Part shown: positions 20,903 through 33,173 of the stretch, piece by piece
How the letters are laid out: every line of letters starts with the position of its first letter
How positions within the stretch are numbered: position 1 is the first letter of the stretch
Source of the DNA: Lactifluus volemus
Lineage: Eukaryota; Basidiomycota; Agaricomycetes; Russulales; Russulaceae
Direction: 5' to 3'
Length of the DNA stretch: 64,000 nt
Assembly (NCBI GenBank): GCA_022376515.1
Contig: WTXI01000184.1
Coordinates: 1-64,000 of the forward strand
The notes under the pieces: generated by a model
Database searches by the model: none
Seen by the model: the letters and a program-made list of their open reading frames with translations, nothing else
Told to the model about the DNA's origin: nothing
Position numbers and translations under genes: made by a program

Positions 20903-23110
20903 ATGCTCTCAGTCACAGCCAGTAGAATCGGTCAGTTGCTGTTTTCCACTTCAGTCGTTGCTAGTCCTACCCTCCCACATCTCGCCTTACAACTACGCGA
21001 ACGTATCTGGCATTGTTGCGCTTCCCCATCAACCACCAACGAACTCCAATTCGCCTATCGATCACTACGCAGGGCTCTTCGAAACAGTCACGGCGTCCAA
21101 TTACCTGACGACGCTCGTGGTCTTCTCACCAGAAAAGATCTACACAACGCGTTAGATGTTCTCGCATCTTCTGCCCAATCGGATGACGTCCTTCTCATTA
21201 TAGACTTGCTTGATGACATGATGCCTGTTTTCGGCCATGTCGTCACGGCAGATACCCACCGCACCATTGTCCATGCTCTAGCGGACGGCGGTCATACGGC
21301 CGCCCTTCTCAAATGGCTCACGACAATGCCCGCAAAGCCAGGGAACATTCAACCCGCCTTGGAGTTTTGGCACACGTTCATGAATCATTGTTTGATGTGT
21401 AGCTCTATCCAAATGATGTCTCGAGGGACAAACGTCATGCGATCACGGGGCCCTCCCGCTAACAACGAAACGTACCGATTTCTCGTCCAAAAAGTATTCA
21501 TGTCCTCTTCCCACCATTTCCTTTGGATTATCCGGATCATCAATCACATTTCACGTGGAAAGCTCCCATTTGACGATGCACTTCTTGGCATCATGTTGGA
21601 AGGTTTCAATGACCTAGGGTTACCCTTTCAGGCCGCAAGAGTCGAGGAAGTATACCGATCGCGATTTTTGAATAATCAGTTACATCACGGGCGACGCGGT
21701 CGCGACTTCAACATGCAACTTGCTCAAACGTTTCGCGCCCGTGGTCAGGTGGCTGCGGTAAAGTTATATCACTCTCTTCGTGGACATGGGTTTCAACCAT
21801 CTCAAGCCACTTTAATGTCGTTGCTCACCGATGCGCGTAATGCCAAAGATGTCGCGTTTTGGGAGCAAACATTTGAAATCCAGGCGGATTCCCGCGTTTG
21901 GTCCAAGGTCATTCGTAACGCTTTGTTATTGCGGAAACCTGCTGCTGTCCCAGAGATCTACAGTGCTGCAAGGGCCGCAGGAGTACCCGTAGATTTGGCT
22001 CTTGCGGGGCCTGTAATTCGTTCCCTCTGCTCTTCTTCTCTACAACCACCCACGGATGCAGCTCTCGACTTGGCAGTCGGGATATACCGAGAGATTGAGC
22101 AGGTTCCATCATCCAAAGCCAAGTCCGAAAACGCTGGCCCACAGGTGGCGCTTTTCCAAACCGTGCTCCGCGCCCTTTCAGCCTCCTCCAACAAAACAAA
22201 GTATATGCCCATTGCCATAGACCTCCTCGAAGAGATGAAACAACGTGGACTTTCGGACAGCGCACACATAACTTCGCTCGTGATCCTCCTCATGCGCTCC
22301 GCATCTAGTTTTGCCGAGGCTTTTGAAGCTTACAAAACCGTCCGCCAGCGTACGCAGATACCGTTCCATGCCAAGGGCTACGCGGCTATACTCCACACAT
22401 TCACGGCCCTCAAGTTCGACAATCGCACCATTCCACCATGGCAAGATTATTTCCAGATTGTGAAGGACATGCAAGAAGATGGGTCCCCCGTCCTTCCGCA
22501 CCTCTACACAAACATGCTCCGCCAGATGGCGCGCATGGTTGGACGGGCAAAGCCCTCGAACGATCTCGACTATATCCACGACCTGCAGAAGATAGTTTAC
22601 ACGGCGCGCGAGGTACAACATCTCCTCAGCGTTAGCACCACCGTCGCACCAGATACCCCATTCTGGAACCAACTGATGGATACCTACCAGCGCGCTGGCG
22701 CGTTTGACGACGCGCGACGGATATGGGACAAGCTGTACCACGAGGGCCGGGCAGACGCGGCGAGCGTGAGCATCATCTTTGATGCCTGCGGCTATGCCCG
22801 GGCTGGCCGCACGGCGGTGCAGATTTTTGCCAGCCTCCGCGCGAGCGGATATAGGCTCAACTTGCGCAACTGGCACGCCTGGCTCGAATGCCTCTGTCGT
22901 CTTGACCAATTCGACGATGCCGCACGGTACTTCTGTCTCGAGATGGGCAGCGGGCCACACGGTGTGCCACCGGACGAGGAAGGCGCCCGCATCTTGCTCA
23001 AATTTGCGAACCACCGTGGAATAGGAGATGAAGTGCGAATGCGCATACGACGATTCTTGCCCATGCTTTGGGAGAAGTTACCGCCAGATATTGTGCGGGC
23101 TCCTTACTGA
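20903..23110 (+). CDS. Pentatricopeptide-repeat (PPR) protein, probably mitochondrial
   Basis: Single intronless frame of 735 codons. The N-terminus MLSVTASRIGQLLFSTSVVAS looks like a mitochondrial targeting peptide. Helical repeats of about 35 residues occur through the body, clearest at the C-terminal end: FWNQLMDTYQRAGAFDDARR, then SVSIIFDACGYARAGRTAVQ, then NWHAWLECLCRLDQFDDAAR. Such proteins bind specific organellar RNAs to guide processing, stability or translation; the target is unknown. Lack of introns contrasts with the intron-rich neighbours, though basidiomycete PPR genes are often intron-poor. The start is taken at the first Met, 98 bp from the divergent SSS1 start. Confidence 0.8.
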   Translation: MLSVTASRIGQLLFSTSVVASPTLPHLALQLRERIWHCCASPSTTNELQFAYRSLRRALRNSHGVQLPDDARGLLTRKDLHNALDVLASSAQSDDVLLIIDLLDDMMPVFGHVVTADTHRTIVHALADGGHTAALLKWLTTMPAKPGNIQPALEFWHTFMNHCLMCSSIQMMSRGTNVMRSRGPPANNETYRFLVQKVFMSSSHHFLWIIRIINHISRGKLPFDDALLGIMLEGFNDLGLPFQAARVEEVYRSRFLNNQLHHGRRGRDFNMQLAQTFRARGQVAAVKLYHSLRGHGFQPSQATLMSLLTDARNAKDVAFWEQTFEIQADSRVWSKVIRNALLLRKPAAVPEIYSAARAAGVPVDLALAGPVIRSLCSSSLQPPTDAALDLAVGIYREIEQVPSSKAKSENAGPQVALFQTVLRALSASSNKTKYMPIAIDLLEEMKQRGLSDSAHITSLVILLMRSASSFAEAFEAYKTVRQRTQIPFHAKGYAAILHTFTALKFDNRTIPPWQDYFQIVKDMQEDGSPVLPHLYTNMLRQMARMVGRAKPSNDLDYIHDLQKIVYTAREVQHLLSVSTTVAPDTPFWNQLMDTYQRAGAFDDARRIWDKLYHEGRADAASVSIIFDACGYARAGRTAVQIFASLRASGYRLNLRNWHAWLECLCRLDQFDDAARYFCLEMGSGPHGVPPDEEGARILLKFANHRGIGDEVRMRIRRFLPMLWEKLPPDIVRAPY

Positions 23111-23461
23111 AACAGTGTTGAAGCATGACCACGCCATCCTAGACCACACATCACCGGAGTCGCCGGGTTTGAATCACGTAAGTAGTTATAAAAGTGCTAC
23201 CTAGCGACGGTTGTACTGCCTACTAATAATGACCCAAAGCGAGGCCCCGGTTTCACCAGGTCCATCACAGGTTGTGCCGTTTGTTCGACAGCCGGTATAC
23301 CGAATAGCAACAAACTTTCAGTCCGGGTATCCTTCGTGGACGACTTGTTTGGATGCGTTAATGGTTTTGGCAGTACGGGGGGTAAAAGAGGTGCCAATAG
23401 GATTTGAGTGCGTAATACGTGTTGCTCTATGACAGACGCCTCGTCCGGTCGCACTTTTGAA
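23111..23461. other. Convergent intergenic region, PPR gene and COG1
   Basis: About 350 nt between two converging stop codons; presumed 3' UTRs and terminators of both genes. No other signal. Confidence 0.4.
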
Positions 23462-26400
23462 TTAACCTGAGGGAGGGGTAAATGCAGATCCCGCATCGTA
23501 TATACTATTTAGCAGGCTGCCCACCTCCAGCTGCTTGATTAATTCGTCGAGATCTGATAATCCATCCCAATCGGATGTCCATAATGTCAGAAGCCTTCTC
23601 AGAAACTTCATGTCAAAGGAGCTAGCTTGTCGACCGCGTTGCTCTTTCCCCCAAGCTTCACGACCTGACGCTAACGCGTCAACAAGAGATGCAGTGAAGC
23701 GTCTGAGGCTCATCTCAGCAATGCTGCTGTTCGGCGACCGCGTAGGAAAACCCGAAGGGGCGTCGATGGAATGCACGTAAGAAGACAGTGATAACAACGC
23801 TTGCATCAGGGACCCGGATGGCTGGTTAGACGCTATTCATAAATTTAGTTCGATCGCGCCATGAATCGGCTCTGGAATTATCTCACAGTCGCCATGGCTT
23901 CGGGCATGCCAAAAAGTCTTCTGATAATCAGCCAGGACCGTGGCTATCACGAAACCTTGCCATTGATTGATCGCCCGATCACGTAGTGCAGAAATACCTC
24001 CATGGAAATCTGCAATTTTTTGTTTGGCGCTCTAAGCGGATTTGCATTAGGACAGGATACGAAACGTACCGATGCCAATTGCGGTTTCGCATTTGAGGTA
24101 TGAGTGGAATTGAGACGCATGAAGCGCCTCGGTAAGTCGACTCAAGAATGCGAGTGAGCGAACATTAGCATCTGCAGCATCGCCGTCATTTTGTCAGTAA
24201 GTGAGCGAAGAACGCCTGAAAAAGCATTACCAGTCCCAGAGTTTAGTTCGTCTACGTTCAAAGAGATGGTGGAGATAATGGCCTTGCAACAGCCTTCCGC
24301 AAGCGGTGCGTAAGCCTCGCGTAGCTTTGCCGACAGCTTTCTGACGAACGCATCCGTGAGTCCCTGGTGTAGGAAATCAAGATACACGAATTTTACCCCT
24401 CTGAGTCTCCTTGTAAAGCTTTTGCACGGTTTTCTAAGGAAGACACGATTTTATGGAGTAGGGGCGTTCTACTAGTGACTTGCCGCCGAACCGTTGATTC
24501 ATATTTGCGGAAGGCCGAAATTAAGGTCGATCCCACACCGACGTCGAAAGGTGGAGGTGCGAGAGGTTGGAATAAGAACTTTGCAGGAGTACTCTCTGCA
24601 GGGATAATTACTCAGAAGCCTCGTTAGCGAAACCTGCACCCATGAACATACCTAAGACAGCCTCATTCGTGCCATCTCGCAGCTGTGCCAAGGCGTTTTG
24701 CAACTCGTCCTGGAAATCGTCCTGCAAGTCTCCCAACGCGGACCTTATAATTTTTACCGCTTGGCCGTGCGCAACGCCATCGATGACGTCCACCAGCTCC
24801 TGCTTCTCCCTGTCCTCGAGTTCCTTTTCTCGGAGCCAATCGTTGAACCATGAACGCACCGCCCACACTTCTTTCAGGGTCCCTAGCTCCGTGAACCAAC
24901 CTTCGGCAACGCTCCTCAGTTCCGCCACGGCCTTGGAGAACCACTCTCCGAGTCGCAGACCGAGTTGCGCAGGGGAAAGTGCTGACATCACAGAGGTTAG
25001 GTCCACGTAGGGTTTGTACGACCGGATGGTGCCCGGGAGTAGGACAAAGTGAGAGGCGGACGGTAGAGTGGAAAGGAGATGCTGTGTGGACATCTGGAGC
25101 TCCGATGGTAGAGAGGTATCCGGTACAGGGACATCCGATTGGATGAACGAAAGCACGCGGGACATAAGAGATGGGTCTTCCTGGCCCCGATCGCGGAACA
25201 CATCGCGTGCTAGGCCAACGGTCGAGGCCATGACCTCCAAGACACCTTCGAGTCCCTCTCTAACCTCACGAACGATGGCCTTTTTGGATTTCGGGGGAGC
25301 GCTGCCGTTTAGTAAAGAGGACCCGTTGGGTTTAGATTTCGGACTCCGTGATAGGGTTGTCTGTAAGCCCCGTGCTCGTTGCGTAAGAAAGATGGCCAAT
25401 ACATCTACCAAGGGCCGAGATTCGAGGAGATGCAGCGTCAGAAGGATCGAGCAGATGTCCTAGAGAGAACGCGTTGACTGGAAATTAAAAATATGCATAA
25501 AAGACGTACCTCTAGCGATGCGTTCGAATCGCGGAGAGATAGAGTCGCTTTGTACGTGATTTGAGCCCGTAACTGGGCGACGGTGTCCCACTGACGTTGA
25601 ACAAGAGGGAATTGTTCCTGTTGGCACATCATGAACGCTTGCACGAACAAGTTCCAAACGGGATCTACACACCGGAACGACGATGCCATGAGCTATCCAA
25701 TCATCCTCGTCTTCAGTATTATCCCGCATCAAGGCTTGGTAAATAATCCGCGCAAGGAGAAACAGCCACCCTGCGTGCAAATACTTTTTCTTTTCTAAAA
25801 GGCGCCATATGTGTTCGGGGGTGTCAAGTAACAACTTCATGTGAGCAGCTACAGACTGCAGTATATGCAGCTGTGAATCTTGATCACGCTGTTGCGTAAA
25901 TGCAGCGCTCGTAATAGAGTAAGTCCATGCTCACCGTCTTTCTCACTGCTATGGGGTCGTCGCGCTGACTGAGGTATGTCGGCGGGTATCGACGCTTTGA
26001 CATCTTCGAGAGCACTCAAAACGTCCCGAGACGACTGAGCGATGGATATGATGGAGGTGGATGCTTGCAAGAGATCGCGGTACCGCTCCCTGCGCTTTCA
26101 TATTCGAGTTCCCAAAACATACGGGGTGCAGGATACAGCTACGCACCCGACCATGAGCCGTAACTCTTCCTGTTTCGCGTCCGCATCAGTCCTGTTATGA
26201 AAGAGCTTTAGAGTCAATAGCGTGAAAGTCGGAGGCAGATTTATGGGTATGGCGCGCACAGTAGGCGTTGGTGAACTTGTTTCACCTCGGGCACGGTCAA
26301 TTTTGCAAACAATTCATCTGGGTCTTCGACGTTGGGAGCGTGTGAATATCGAGGTGGAATGGAGAATGAAGTGCTCCGTGGCGGCCATGGGGAAGTGGGT

Positions 26401-26513
26401 GTCCGGAAAGCTTGTAAAGGCGACAGTCGTGGGGACAGTTTGGAGGGTGGGTGTATTCCTGAGGGTGAAGATGGGAAAGGAGAGACGATGGCCGTGGACG
26501 GTCTTCTGGCCAT
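23462..26513 (-). CDS. COG1: Conserved oligomeric Golgi complex subunit 1 (COG1)
   Basis: Peripheral Golgi tethering-complex subunit for retrograde vesicle traffic. Minus-strand exons join in order: MARRPSTAIVSPFPSSP (Ser/Pro-rich start), DPDELFAKLTVPEVKQV, LRLMVGERYRDLLQASTSI (the Vps51/COG1-type N-terminal motif), LQSVAAHMKLLLDTPEHIWR, KKYLHAGWLFLLARIIYQAL, then a 267-codon central exon (24608-25411). Next come FLHQGLTDAFVRKLSAKLRE, the WQGFVIATVLADYQKTFW region, and a C-terminal exon ending LLNSIYDAGSAFTPPSG. The family's long-helix architecture and the N-terminal motif fit COG1. Several introns; the region 23806-24140 is spliced less certainly. Confidence 0.85.
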
Positions 26514-26725
26514 CTGAGTTGTTGAATCAAGTCTTGGTCCAAGACGCGAACGGGACACGAGCACAACACAAGCGCCAAAGGGCTCGCTCACTCATCCACA
26601 TATCGGACAAACTCATTTTCAGTACACAACACGCGTATGTTCCGTTGGAGGGTACATTATTGTGATTTGGGATGAGCATGCGCAGTCGAAACTAATGTAG
26701 ATAGAGTCATTTTACGACAAACTCG

Positions 26726-28004
26726 TCACCGGCTTGCCTTTCCAGCCGTTCCCAAATCCCCGCCCTCTTGTTCATCGGTAATTTGTGTACTCTCCGGCTT
26801 TGATGAACTGGTCGGTGGGTGTGGGCGAGCTGGTTGCGCAGAGGATGACGCATTCGTGGGGTTTGCGAGTCTCTGATCGAGTGCCTTCAGCGCCATAGCC
26901 CTGCAAGACAAAATTATCCTCTACGCCTTGACAGGGAGATACAAAAGACTAACCTCCTTCGCTCGGCCTCAGCACGGGCACTGCCAGGTTGAGTGTGATT
27001 TGCCTCCAAGTCAGCTCCTCCACTCGGGATGAGATGAAATTGCGAGGCATATTTATATGTGGTATTCGCAAGAACAGTGATTGGGGTACTGAAAGCGAAT
27101 TCAGAGCACGAATCCACCTACTAATAGGAACGTACTGCAAGATGGGAGGAAATGAGTTGACCAAGGCGAACGTCTCGCTACGATCCCCATACGTGGGACC
27201 GCCACTCAAGGTTTCAGTTGAGTTCTTCTTATAGAATCGGAGCCATATCCATGAGACAAGCCATCCAAATTGAATGACTATAAATGGACACTGAAAACCG
27301 ATGATGCACATCACTGTAGAGAATGTAACATATGCCATTGGAAGCGTCTGCAAAAGGGTTGGTCGAAACCTTCGATGCGTGCAAGTGAGACATACCTTGA
27401 CGCGGGCCCTAAACACGCCGAAGAGCTGTACTTGATGTTCTGGTATGAGCTGCGTGAAAGCAACGAGGACTCCGACTTGCAATGCCATTTGTCCATGATA
27501 TTGCATGCCGTACCTTCAAAAGTGTCAACGTGAGTTTGTTCATAATAATGGAAACTCACAAGAACAGGTCTGCGTTTCTGAGCAAGGCGAACTCGAGCCA
27601 ATTCAAGCCGAAGGCTATGATATTTGCAAAGGTGACTGTGACCACAATAAATTTGATAGTCTCGACAGCACCCCACAGCCGTTCTAGGTAACGTAGACAA
27701 GGGGGAACCGTGGCGAGGGTGAAAATGAGCTATAAAAAAAAAGCCACATTTAGTAAGGGTTTGGTTGAAATAGGTAGCGACAAACTTCGTAAATGGTCGT
27801 TTCGACAAAGACGGATGTGAAGAGCGTCCATGGATAGAAGAGACTCGAGCCAGGTACGAGTGTGAGATATGGCATTGGGTGTCTGGCTTCAATTGTCCAT
27901 TGTAGGTAGAGGTAGAGGAGAGAAAACAGTAAAGTTGTGAGAGAAAATAAACGCGTAACTGGTGGGATTGAGGCGATAAGCTGTGTGGGAGAGAATACGG
28001 CCAT
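26726..28004 (-). CDS. TMEM115-like Golgi rhomboid-fold membrane protein (DUF1751 family)
   Basis: Start MAVFSPTQLIASIPPVTRLF at 28004. The first exons hold PYLTLVPGSSLFYPWTLFTS, the DUF1751 signature near the first membrane spans. Further exons give FLYGMQYHGQMALQVGVLVA, LIPEHQVQLFGVFRARVK, LPMAYVTFSTVMCIIGFQCP and GWLVSWIWLRFYKKN, then a hydrophilic tail ending GKASR. Multiple hydrophobic segments precede a basic/Ser-rich cytosolic C-terminus, as in human TMEM115, a Golgi protein interacting with COG. Lying next to COG1 is suggestive but may be chance. Divergent from the FAM32A-like gene, start codons 147 bp apart. Confidence 0.8.
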
Positions 28005-28151
28005 GAGCTTGGTTGGGTTGGTTTTCTGTGCCAGACACGTCCAAGTGTGCGATTCCACAGTTGCAGTTACGGCAACCCAATTCTCGTCGCCACGTGCGGG
28101 CCTCTTTCTCACTCGGCCAAGACCGAACACCCCTTCTTCTCTCTCACGACC

Positions 28152-28676
28152 ATGTCTGATTATGACTTTCGTCCAGGCAGTTCCCTTAAACTCAAAGGAG
28201 TCGCTGAGGGTGGCGTGGTGAAAAAGTGAGCACTCGTTGCTATTTCACCCGATATATCATTCCTCAGATGTCTTATAGAAAGAAAAAGTTGAAAAGTGTT
28301 CAGAAAGCCAACGCCGCCGTTCATGATGAGGAGCCCGTCCAAGCCTCCCCATCAGGAAGTAACAGTAGCTCTCCTGCCATCCCTAGTGGTAGTAACGACC
28401 GAAAGACAGCTGCGGAGAAACGGTTTCAGGAGGTCCAGCGGAAACGGGTATGTATCTTCGGTTTATGTCTAATTACACATTGCACTCATGCGTGCCACGT
28501 AGCTGGCAGAGAAGGTGAAGAAATTGGCAGGCAAGACACATAAGGATCGTGTCCACGAATTCAACGCGAAGCTCGAGGCACTTAGTGAACACCATGACAT
28601 ACCAAAGGTGAATATAGCTAGCCTATCCTCCTGACTTTGATCTAATCGGCCCATCTATCAGGTTGGTCCCGGATAA
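28152..28676 (+). CDS. FAM32A-like nuclear protein (DUF1754), spliceosome factor family
   Basis: Predicted introns 28227-28277, about 28448-28501 and 28609-28661. The protein starts MSDYDFRPGSSLKLKGVAEG, followed by a Lys-rich stretch (VVKKKKKKLKSVQK). It ends TAAEKRFQEVQRKRLAEKVK, KTHKDRVHEFNAKLEALSEH, HDIPKVGPG. The order 'GxLKLKGVAE - Lys run - KTHKxRVxxFNxxLxxLxEHxDIPKV' is that of FAM32A, which in human cells acts in the spliceosomal C/P complex stabilising 3' exon docking. About 115-120 residues, the usual size. Confidence 0.85.
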
Positions 28677-29001
28677 GGTCGTGGTAGGGCTTTTGGAAGG
28701 TTGCCCCATACCTTGTGCTTTGTTAGTCATGTTCAAATTACTACCGTGCTCCTTTCCCCCTTTCACGTCCAAGAAGCTGAGAGATATCTCACTGCACGAG
28801 TGGACTGCGTGCCGCGATGAACAGTTAGTTGTACATACTTAATTTCTGGCCGCCGCGTGCCCGGAGAGCCGTTATTGTACTGTATTTGTGCATCGACTTG
28901 AAATTGGATGACGAGATGTACTTTAAAGTCGGCGCGTAAAACCGCGTAGCTGTTGCGCCAACCTTCATCACGGCTTCTTTCTTTTAAACACGATCCATCA
29001 T
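28677..29001. other. Intergenic region, FAM32A-like to WHIM-domain gene
   Basis: About 325 nt with presumed terminator of the first gene and promoter of the second. No other signal recognised. Confidence 0.35.
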
Positions 29002-31066
29002 CATGAGGAAGGCTCCTATCGAGCCTCCCCCGATAAGAAGGGTCACCTCTGCCCTCCCTCAACTGCTACTCATCCTAAAGATCGTTGGGAGTCTCTCTTC
29101 GTGTACTCCTTTATAATCAAGTTTACCCAATTACGAGGTAAGGTCGACGGCTTGAATTCCCCCATGGAGTGCGTGGAATTTCCCGTACATCCTCCTTGTA
29201 TTTTCCTGAGCCTGGTCCCCAGCTTCGAGGAAGCTCTCCTATCACACGAGCCTCATACCATCATGACGCAGATCCTTACGCGTTTTGTTCTAAACCTGAA
29301 ACCTGGAACGCGTAATGTTAGGTGAGTTGGCCTCTCACCATGTTACCTGACCTGGAGAACAAGGATAGATACCTCTTCTTGATAGCACCGATCAGATATC
29401 GAGTACCCTGTCAGGGGTGCTCGCCGATTATTCGAAGAGTTCCGAGAGGACAGTGTTCTGGGATGATGACCTTGGAATAAATGTAGACCCTTTCAGGGGT
29501 GTGGACGGAGGGTTTTTTGCTGCGGACTGGGACATAAAAGTTCGTCTCTCAAAATCGTATTCTTTCCTTGGTCTTGACGCCTGTCCTAGCTCAAAATCTT
29601 GCGACAACTGGTCGAGCTCCAGTTGACCCACAGCATAGTCGTTAAAAGCCTCATTGACCACGCGTGGGCTGTGGGCCACAGCAAGCACAAAAAGAAAGAG
29701 CCCATTGAGGTCCCTATCCCGGACCCCTCCGACCCAAATAGTCGCGATAACCTCTCTTTCAGCCCAATAGGGCAAGATAGCTCAAGGAAACGTTATTGGG
29801 TTGTGGATGGTCTGTGCACTCCTTTTCCGCTATTCAGGCGGTATTTGCGTGTATTTGCGCTGATCTTGACGTCTTGTTGTTTGCTTTCCTTTCTTCTCCG
29901 ATGGTTGCGGCGTTCGCCGTATCTTATCTCAAAATTATGATTGTCTCGCATTGCCCTGGTTCTCCCAGATTCACCTAGGGTCTACTTGTCGACCAACCCA
30001 TGGAAGGTCACGTCAACGTTTCAAACCGTATCCTCCACGAGGGAAGAATATGTTGCCTTGATTGAGAAACTAAAAGCGTTGGCGCCCACCAAGCCGAAGC
30101 TGAAAGTGGAGCATGCGCATCAAAACCTCGTAGTAGCCCTCGAAGGGCGTTTGGAGGCCATTGACAAAGAATTTGCGGTAGGAGTGGCGTTGCACTTTCC
30201 CACTGCGCAGCCCCTTTTGTCATATTATGCTTAGTCTCACATGAGTTCCCAGCGCATACAGCGGGCGCGCAAAAAGGCTGAGCAGCGTCACCTACTTTTT
30301 GCTCAAGCTGAAATCAGGCAAACACGTACACGGCGGCAAACTCGCAGGCCTGATTATGTTTATTACGATGCCGAAAACAGCGATGTATGTGGCCTAATTT
30401 CGGCATACACTGGACTACCACTGAATAATTTCGTGGCAGAATGAGAGGGATGGCGAATATAAATATCAAGAGAATAATCTCTCCGCGGATGAGGACACGG
30501 ACTTTATGAATTCACGATCGGATACGGCGTCTGCGACTACGGGCAGCAAACGCACAGGAACAGACATGGGTCGGCGACGGTCGACAAGGACCGCAGTTGT
30601 GAATAGCAGCGCAAGGCGTTCGGCAGCCGAAGCAGACCCGTGGACCCAGTGGCGAGGCGAGCGGAGGTCCGCACGGTTGGGCGCTCCGCCAGAAGCTCAA
30701 CTCGATGAGCCTCCATCAAAGCGTGCACGCACCGAAGATACGCTGAGCGTCAAGTCTGGAGTATCCGACGTGGTCATCGATTCATCAATTGATTCACCTG
30801 TTGAGCAGCCCTTACAGGTGAAGCATTCTGGTGCAGCGGTGGTAAAGCCAACAGAAGTTGCCATGGATCAAGTTGCTGGACGGAAGAAGAGCCGATTCTG
30901 GTATTACGCCGTAGAACCGCTGCCGACACCACCCGTCGCGGTGCAGGCAAATGAAGGTGTGAATCCTCGTGGCGCGGGGAGTGACTTTACCTCAAGTGAA
31001 TCAACTGCGGTACCGCGCCTGGAGGGAAGCTTATCTCCTGCGCCACCAAGCATCGACGAGGATTGA
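29002..31066 (+). CDS. WHIM/WSD-domain chromatin protein (ISWI-partner-like)
   Basis: Exons join to give DRWESLFVYSFIIKFTQL, GKVDGLNSPMDFEEALLS, MTQILTRFVLNLKPGTRNV, LKILRQLVELQLTHS (WHIM1-like helices), IGQDSSRKRYWVVDDSPRVY followed by LSTNPWK (the GxD...RYW element of the WHIM/WSD module), RRQTRRPDYVYYD, and a disordered basic/Ser-rich tail to stop at 31066. WHIM modules occur in partners of ISWI remodellers that bind linker DNA. Likely nuclear. The 5' exon is uncertain: the ATG at about 29003 is in a different frame from DRWESLF and needs a short intron. The specific orthologue is not identified. Confidence 0.6.
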
Positions 31067-32659
31067 GTTTACACGTGCATTTTCTTCTCTCCACGCTCAC
31101 TATATAACTAAGTTATTCTCCGCATCTTTATACCACTACAGCTTTTGTCAGTTCATCGTAGACGGGTTCCTGCTTTCACTCTGTGCTGTACTATCTATCA
31201 TTAGTCTAGCGCATGTGCGCCTAGTATGTCTATTTGAGGTGCTTGCTTACGTGCCTCGTCGAGGAGGAGCATCTTCAACTGAATGGGATCGACGATTCTT
31301 CCGTACTTCCGTCACCGTGACGAGGCTACAATTAACTGGTACTGGTACACCAGCACCCATCAATGGCGCTGGGCGCTCTATGTGTGACGGGATCGTCGTC
31401 ACGATCCCTGTCGTCAGTACTTTTATCCAACCCAACCTTCGGCCACACCCATTTTCAGACACATTGTTATATCTCACTCATTTCTGGCCTGTTTCAAGGT
31501 GTTTTGGGGGCATGAAGTGTAGTTTTTAATGGGAATGAAAAAGACGTGAACTGTTCAGGCTTGCCGAGTTGCCGAGTCTGTGATTGGGAGGCTCGAAAGC
31601 TTCAGTCAGTGTTATTAGTACTGTCAGTGTTAGGGAGGCTCGCGTAAGTAAATGCAATACCGACTGAAGGGGAAATTCGTCACATACCTCGGACGAAATG
31701 AGTGTAAACGTAGTACAGTAGTACAGACGGGAAAGGACTCGGATGTGTGTTGACAAACAAAGTGCATCCAAACTGGTCACAGTTTTATCGTTCAAAAGAG
31801 GAGACGTGTATTGGTATAGAGGAAAATGACAACACGAGAGGCCCCAGAAGACCGAGATATGTTTGTGTCAAATACACGGGGGAGAATCCAAAGCCAGGCA
31901 ACCGACATCGAGTAATTCGCATGCCGGGTCACAGAAATTAGTGGCCGAATCGGGTCTTCCCTCGTCAAGGTGATCCTGTTAGCCGCAGATTTGAAGGAAG
32001 AAGATCAAACTCCATATGACGCGTAGTAATCTTTCGTTGCGCATGGCAATTCTCCGGTCCGACGTTCGACGGACTCACGCCTCCTGCGTTCATGTTGTCG
32101 ATCACGGAGGACACCATAGCACAAATTCTTTGCAAGTCAAATAGCTCCTCATAAAAAAAACTACAGAGAGTGAGGTCGCGATCGAACATGCCAATCAAGC
32201 GGGTGTGTTCCCTTCAACATATACCAGAGAGTGGGTTGTGTCCGAATCTCCAGAGAGACAACCTCGATCTCACTCAGGCTTCTTATCTCCTCTACGTACT
32301 CTCGCATAGTTCGCGAGTAGAAACTCACCTCCTCATGAACCCTCTGGTGTAGAAGTTATTAAGGGATAGAGAAGAAGAGCTCTCGTACCATGGATATCCA
32401 GTTATCCACCATCTTAGATCACGAGTTCATCCGAGTCACTTCCCCCCCTGCCAATGTGCGCGAAGTGAGCGACATTGTTTACTGCATGCGTAAACGGTGC
32501 CGAGAATGTTGCCCCCTTTCCACGATTGAATAGCTGTTTCTCAGTTCCTGCGGCGTTGTAGTTTCTATTTCTGAAGAAATGGGGTCTTCTCCCATTTTCT
32601 CTCCCCAACGTGAAGTCTTAACTCTTATATCCACTTGCCAGTGCCTACTGCTCTGATTC
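31067..32659. other. Gene-poor stretch, no supported gene
   Basis: About 1.6 kb with normal CpG content. A minus-strand frame at 31965-32198 with a possible upstream intron could be an exon of an unknown gene, but no family resemblance was seen, so it is not called. Confidence 0.35.
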
Positions 32660-33002
32660 ATGTTCGACCCGCTTCCTCATGTATCTTATCCATCTCACCA
32701 TGCCACAATGGCACTGGTTGTTGTTGTTGGGTAATGTGTGCTACCAGGTGATCAGTGGCTCCAGATTACTTGCAGCATTTGACAACTGGTGGTTGTTAGA
32801 TGTACTTATGCATGCCATTTCTTTGCATGCCATTATCCACCATACACATATCTATACAAGCATGTTCTGAAAGGATGGACAATTCATTGTAATGTGAAAC
32901 TACATTTCTGCCATTTTTCACTGTTTGTTCAACAGTTTCTGCAAAGCTTTGTCCTACATTGTTTCCATCTTTTGCTCCCTATATGACAAGGTCCAGTCAT
33001 GG

Positions 33003-33106
33003 TTTCAGAATAATCAACAACAACAAGATCCAGAGCAACAACTGCCCAGAACTTCTGGGCAGGTCAGTTGTTGCTCTGGATCTTGTTGTTGTTGATTATT
33101 CTGAAA
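33003..33106. repeat. Long perfect palindromic hairpin (42-bp arms)
   Basis: Left arm 33003-33044 and right arm 33065-33106 are exact reverse complements (TTTCAGAATAATCAACAACA... / ...TTGATTATTCTGAAA). The 20-nt centre CCCAGAACTTCTGGGCAGGT itself holds a small palindrome (CCCAGA-ACT-TCTGGG). DNA or RNA of this stretch would fold into a near-perfect hairpin of about 48 pairs. Confidence 0.9.
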
Positions 33107-33173
33107 ATGGGGCCAGAACCAGAACCTCAACCTGGCACTTCCAGGAACTCTTCCAAAGGTATGAGGGGAATCA

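Noticed and set aside
22178..23014. 278-codon ORF on the minus strand
   Set aside because: Exactly antisense to the PPR gene, with biased composition and no motif; a shadow of the GC-rich coding frame.
25515..25545. GCGTTCGAATCGCGG resembling a tRNA T-arm
   Set aside because: Lies in COG1 coding sequence and no A-box or acceptor stem can be built around it.
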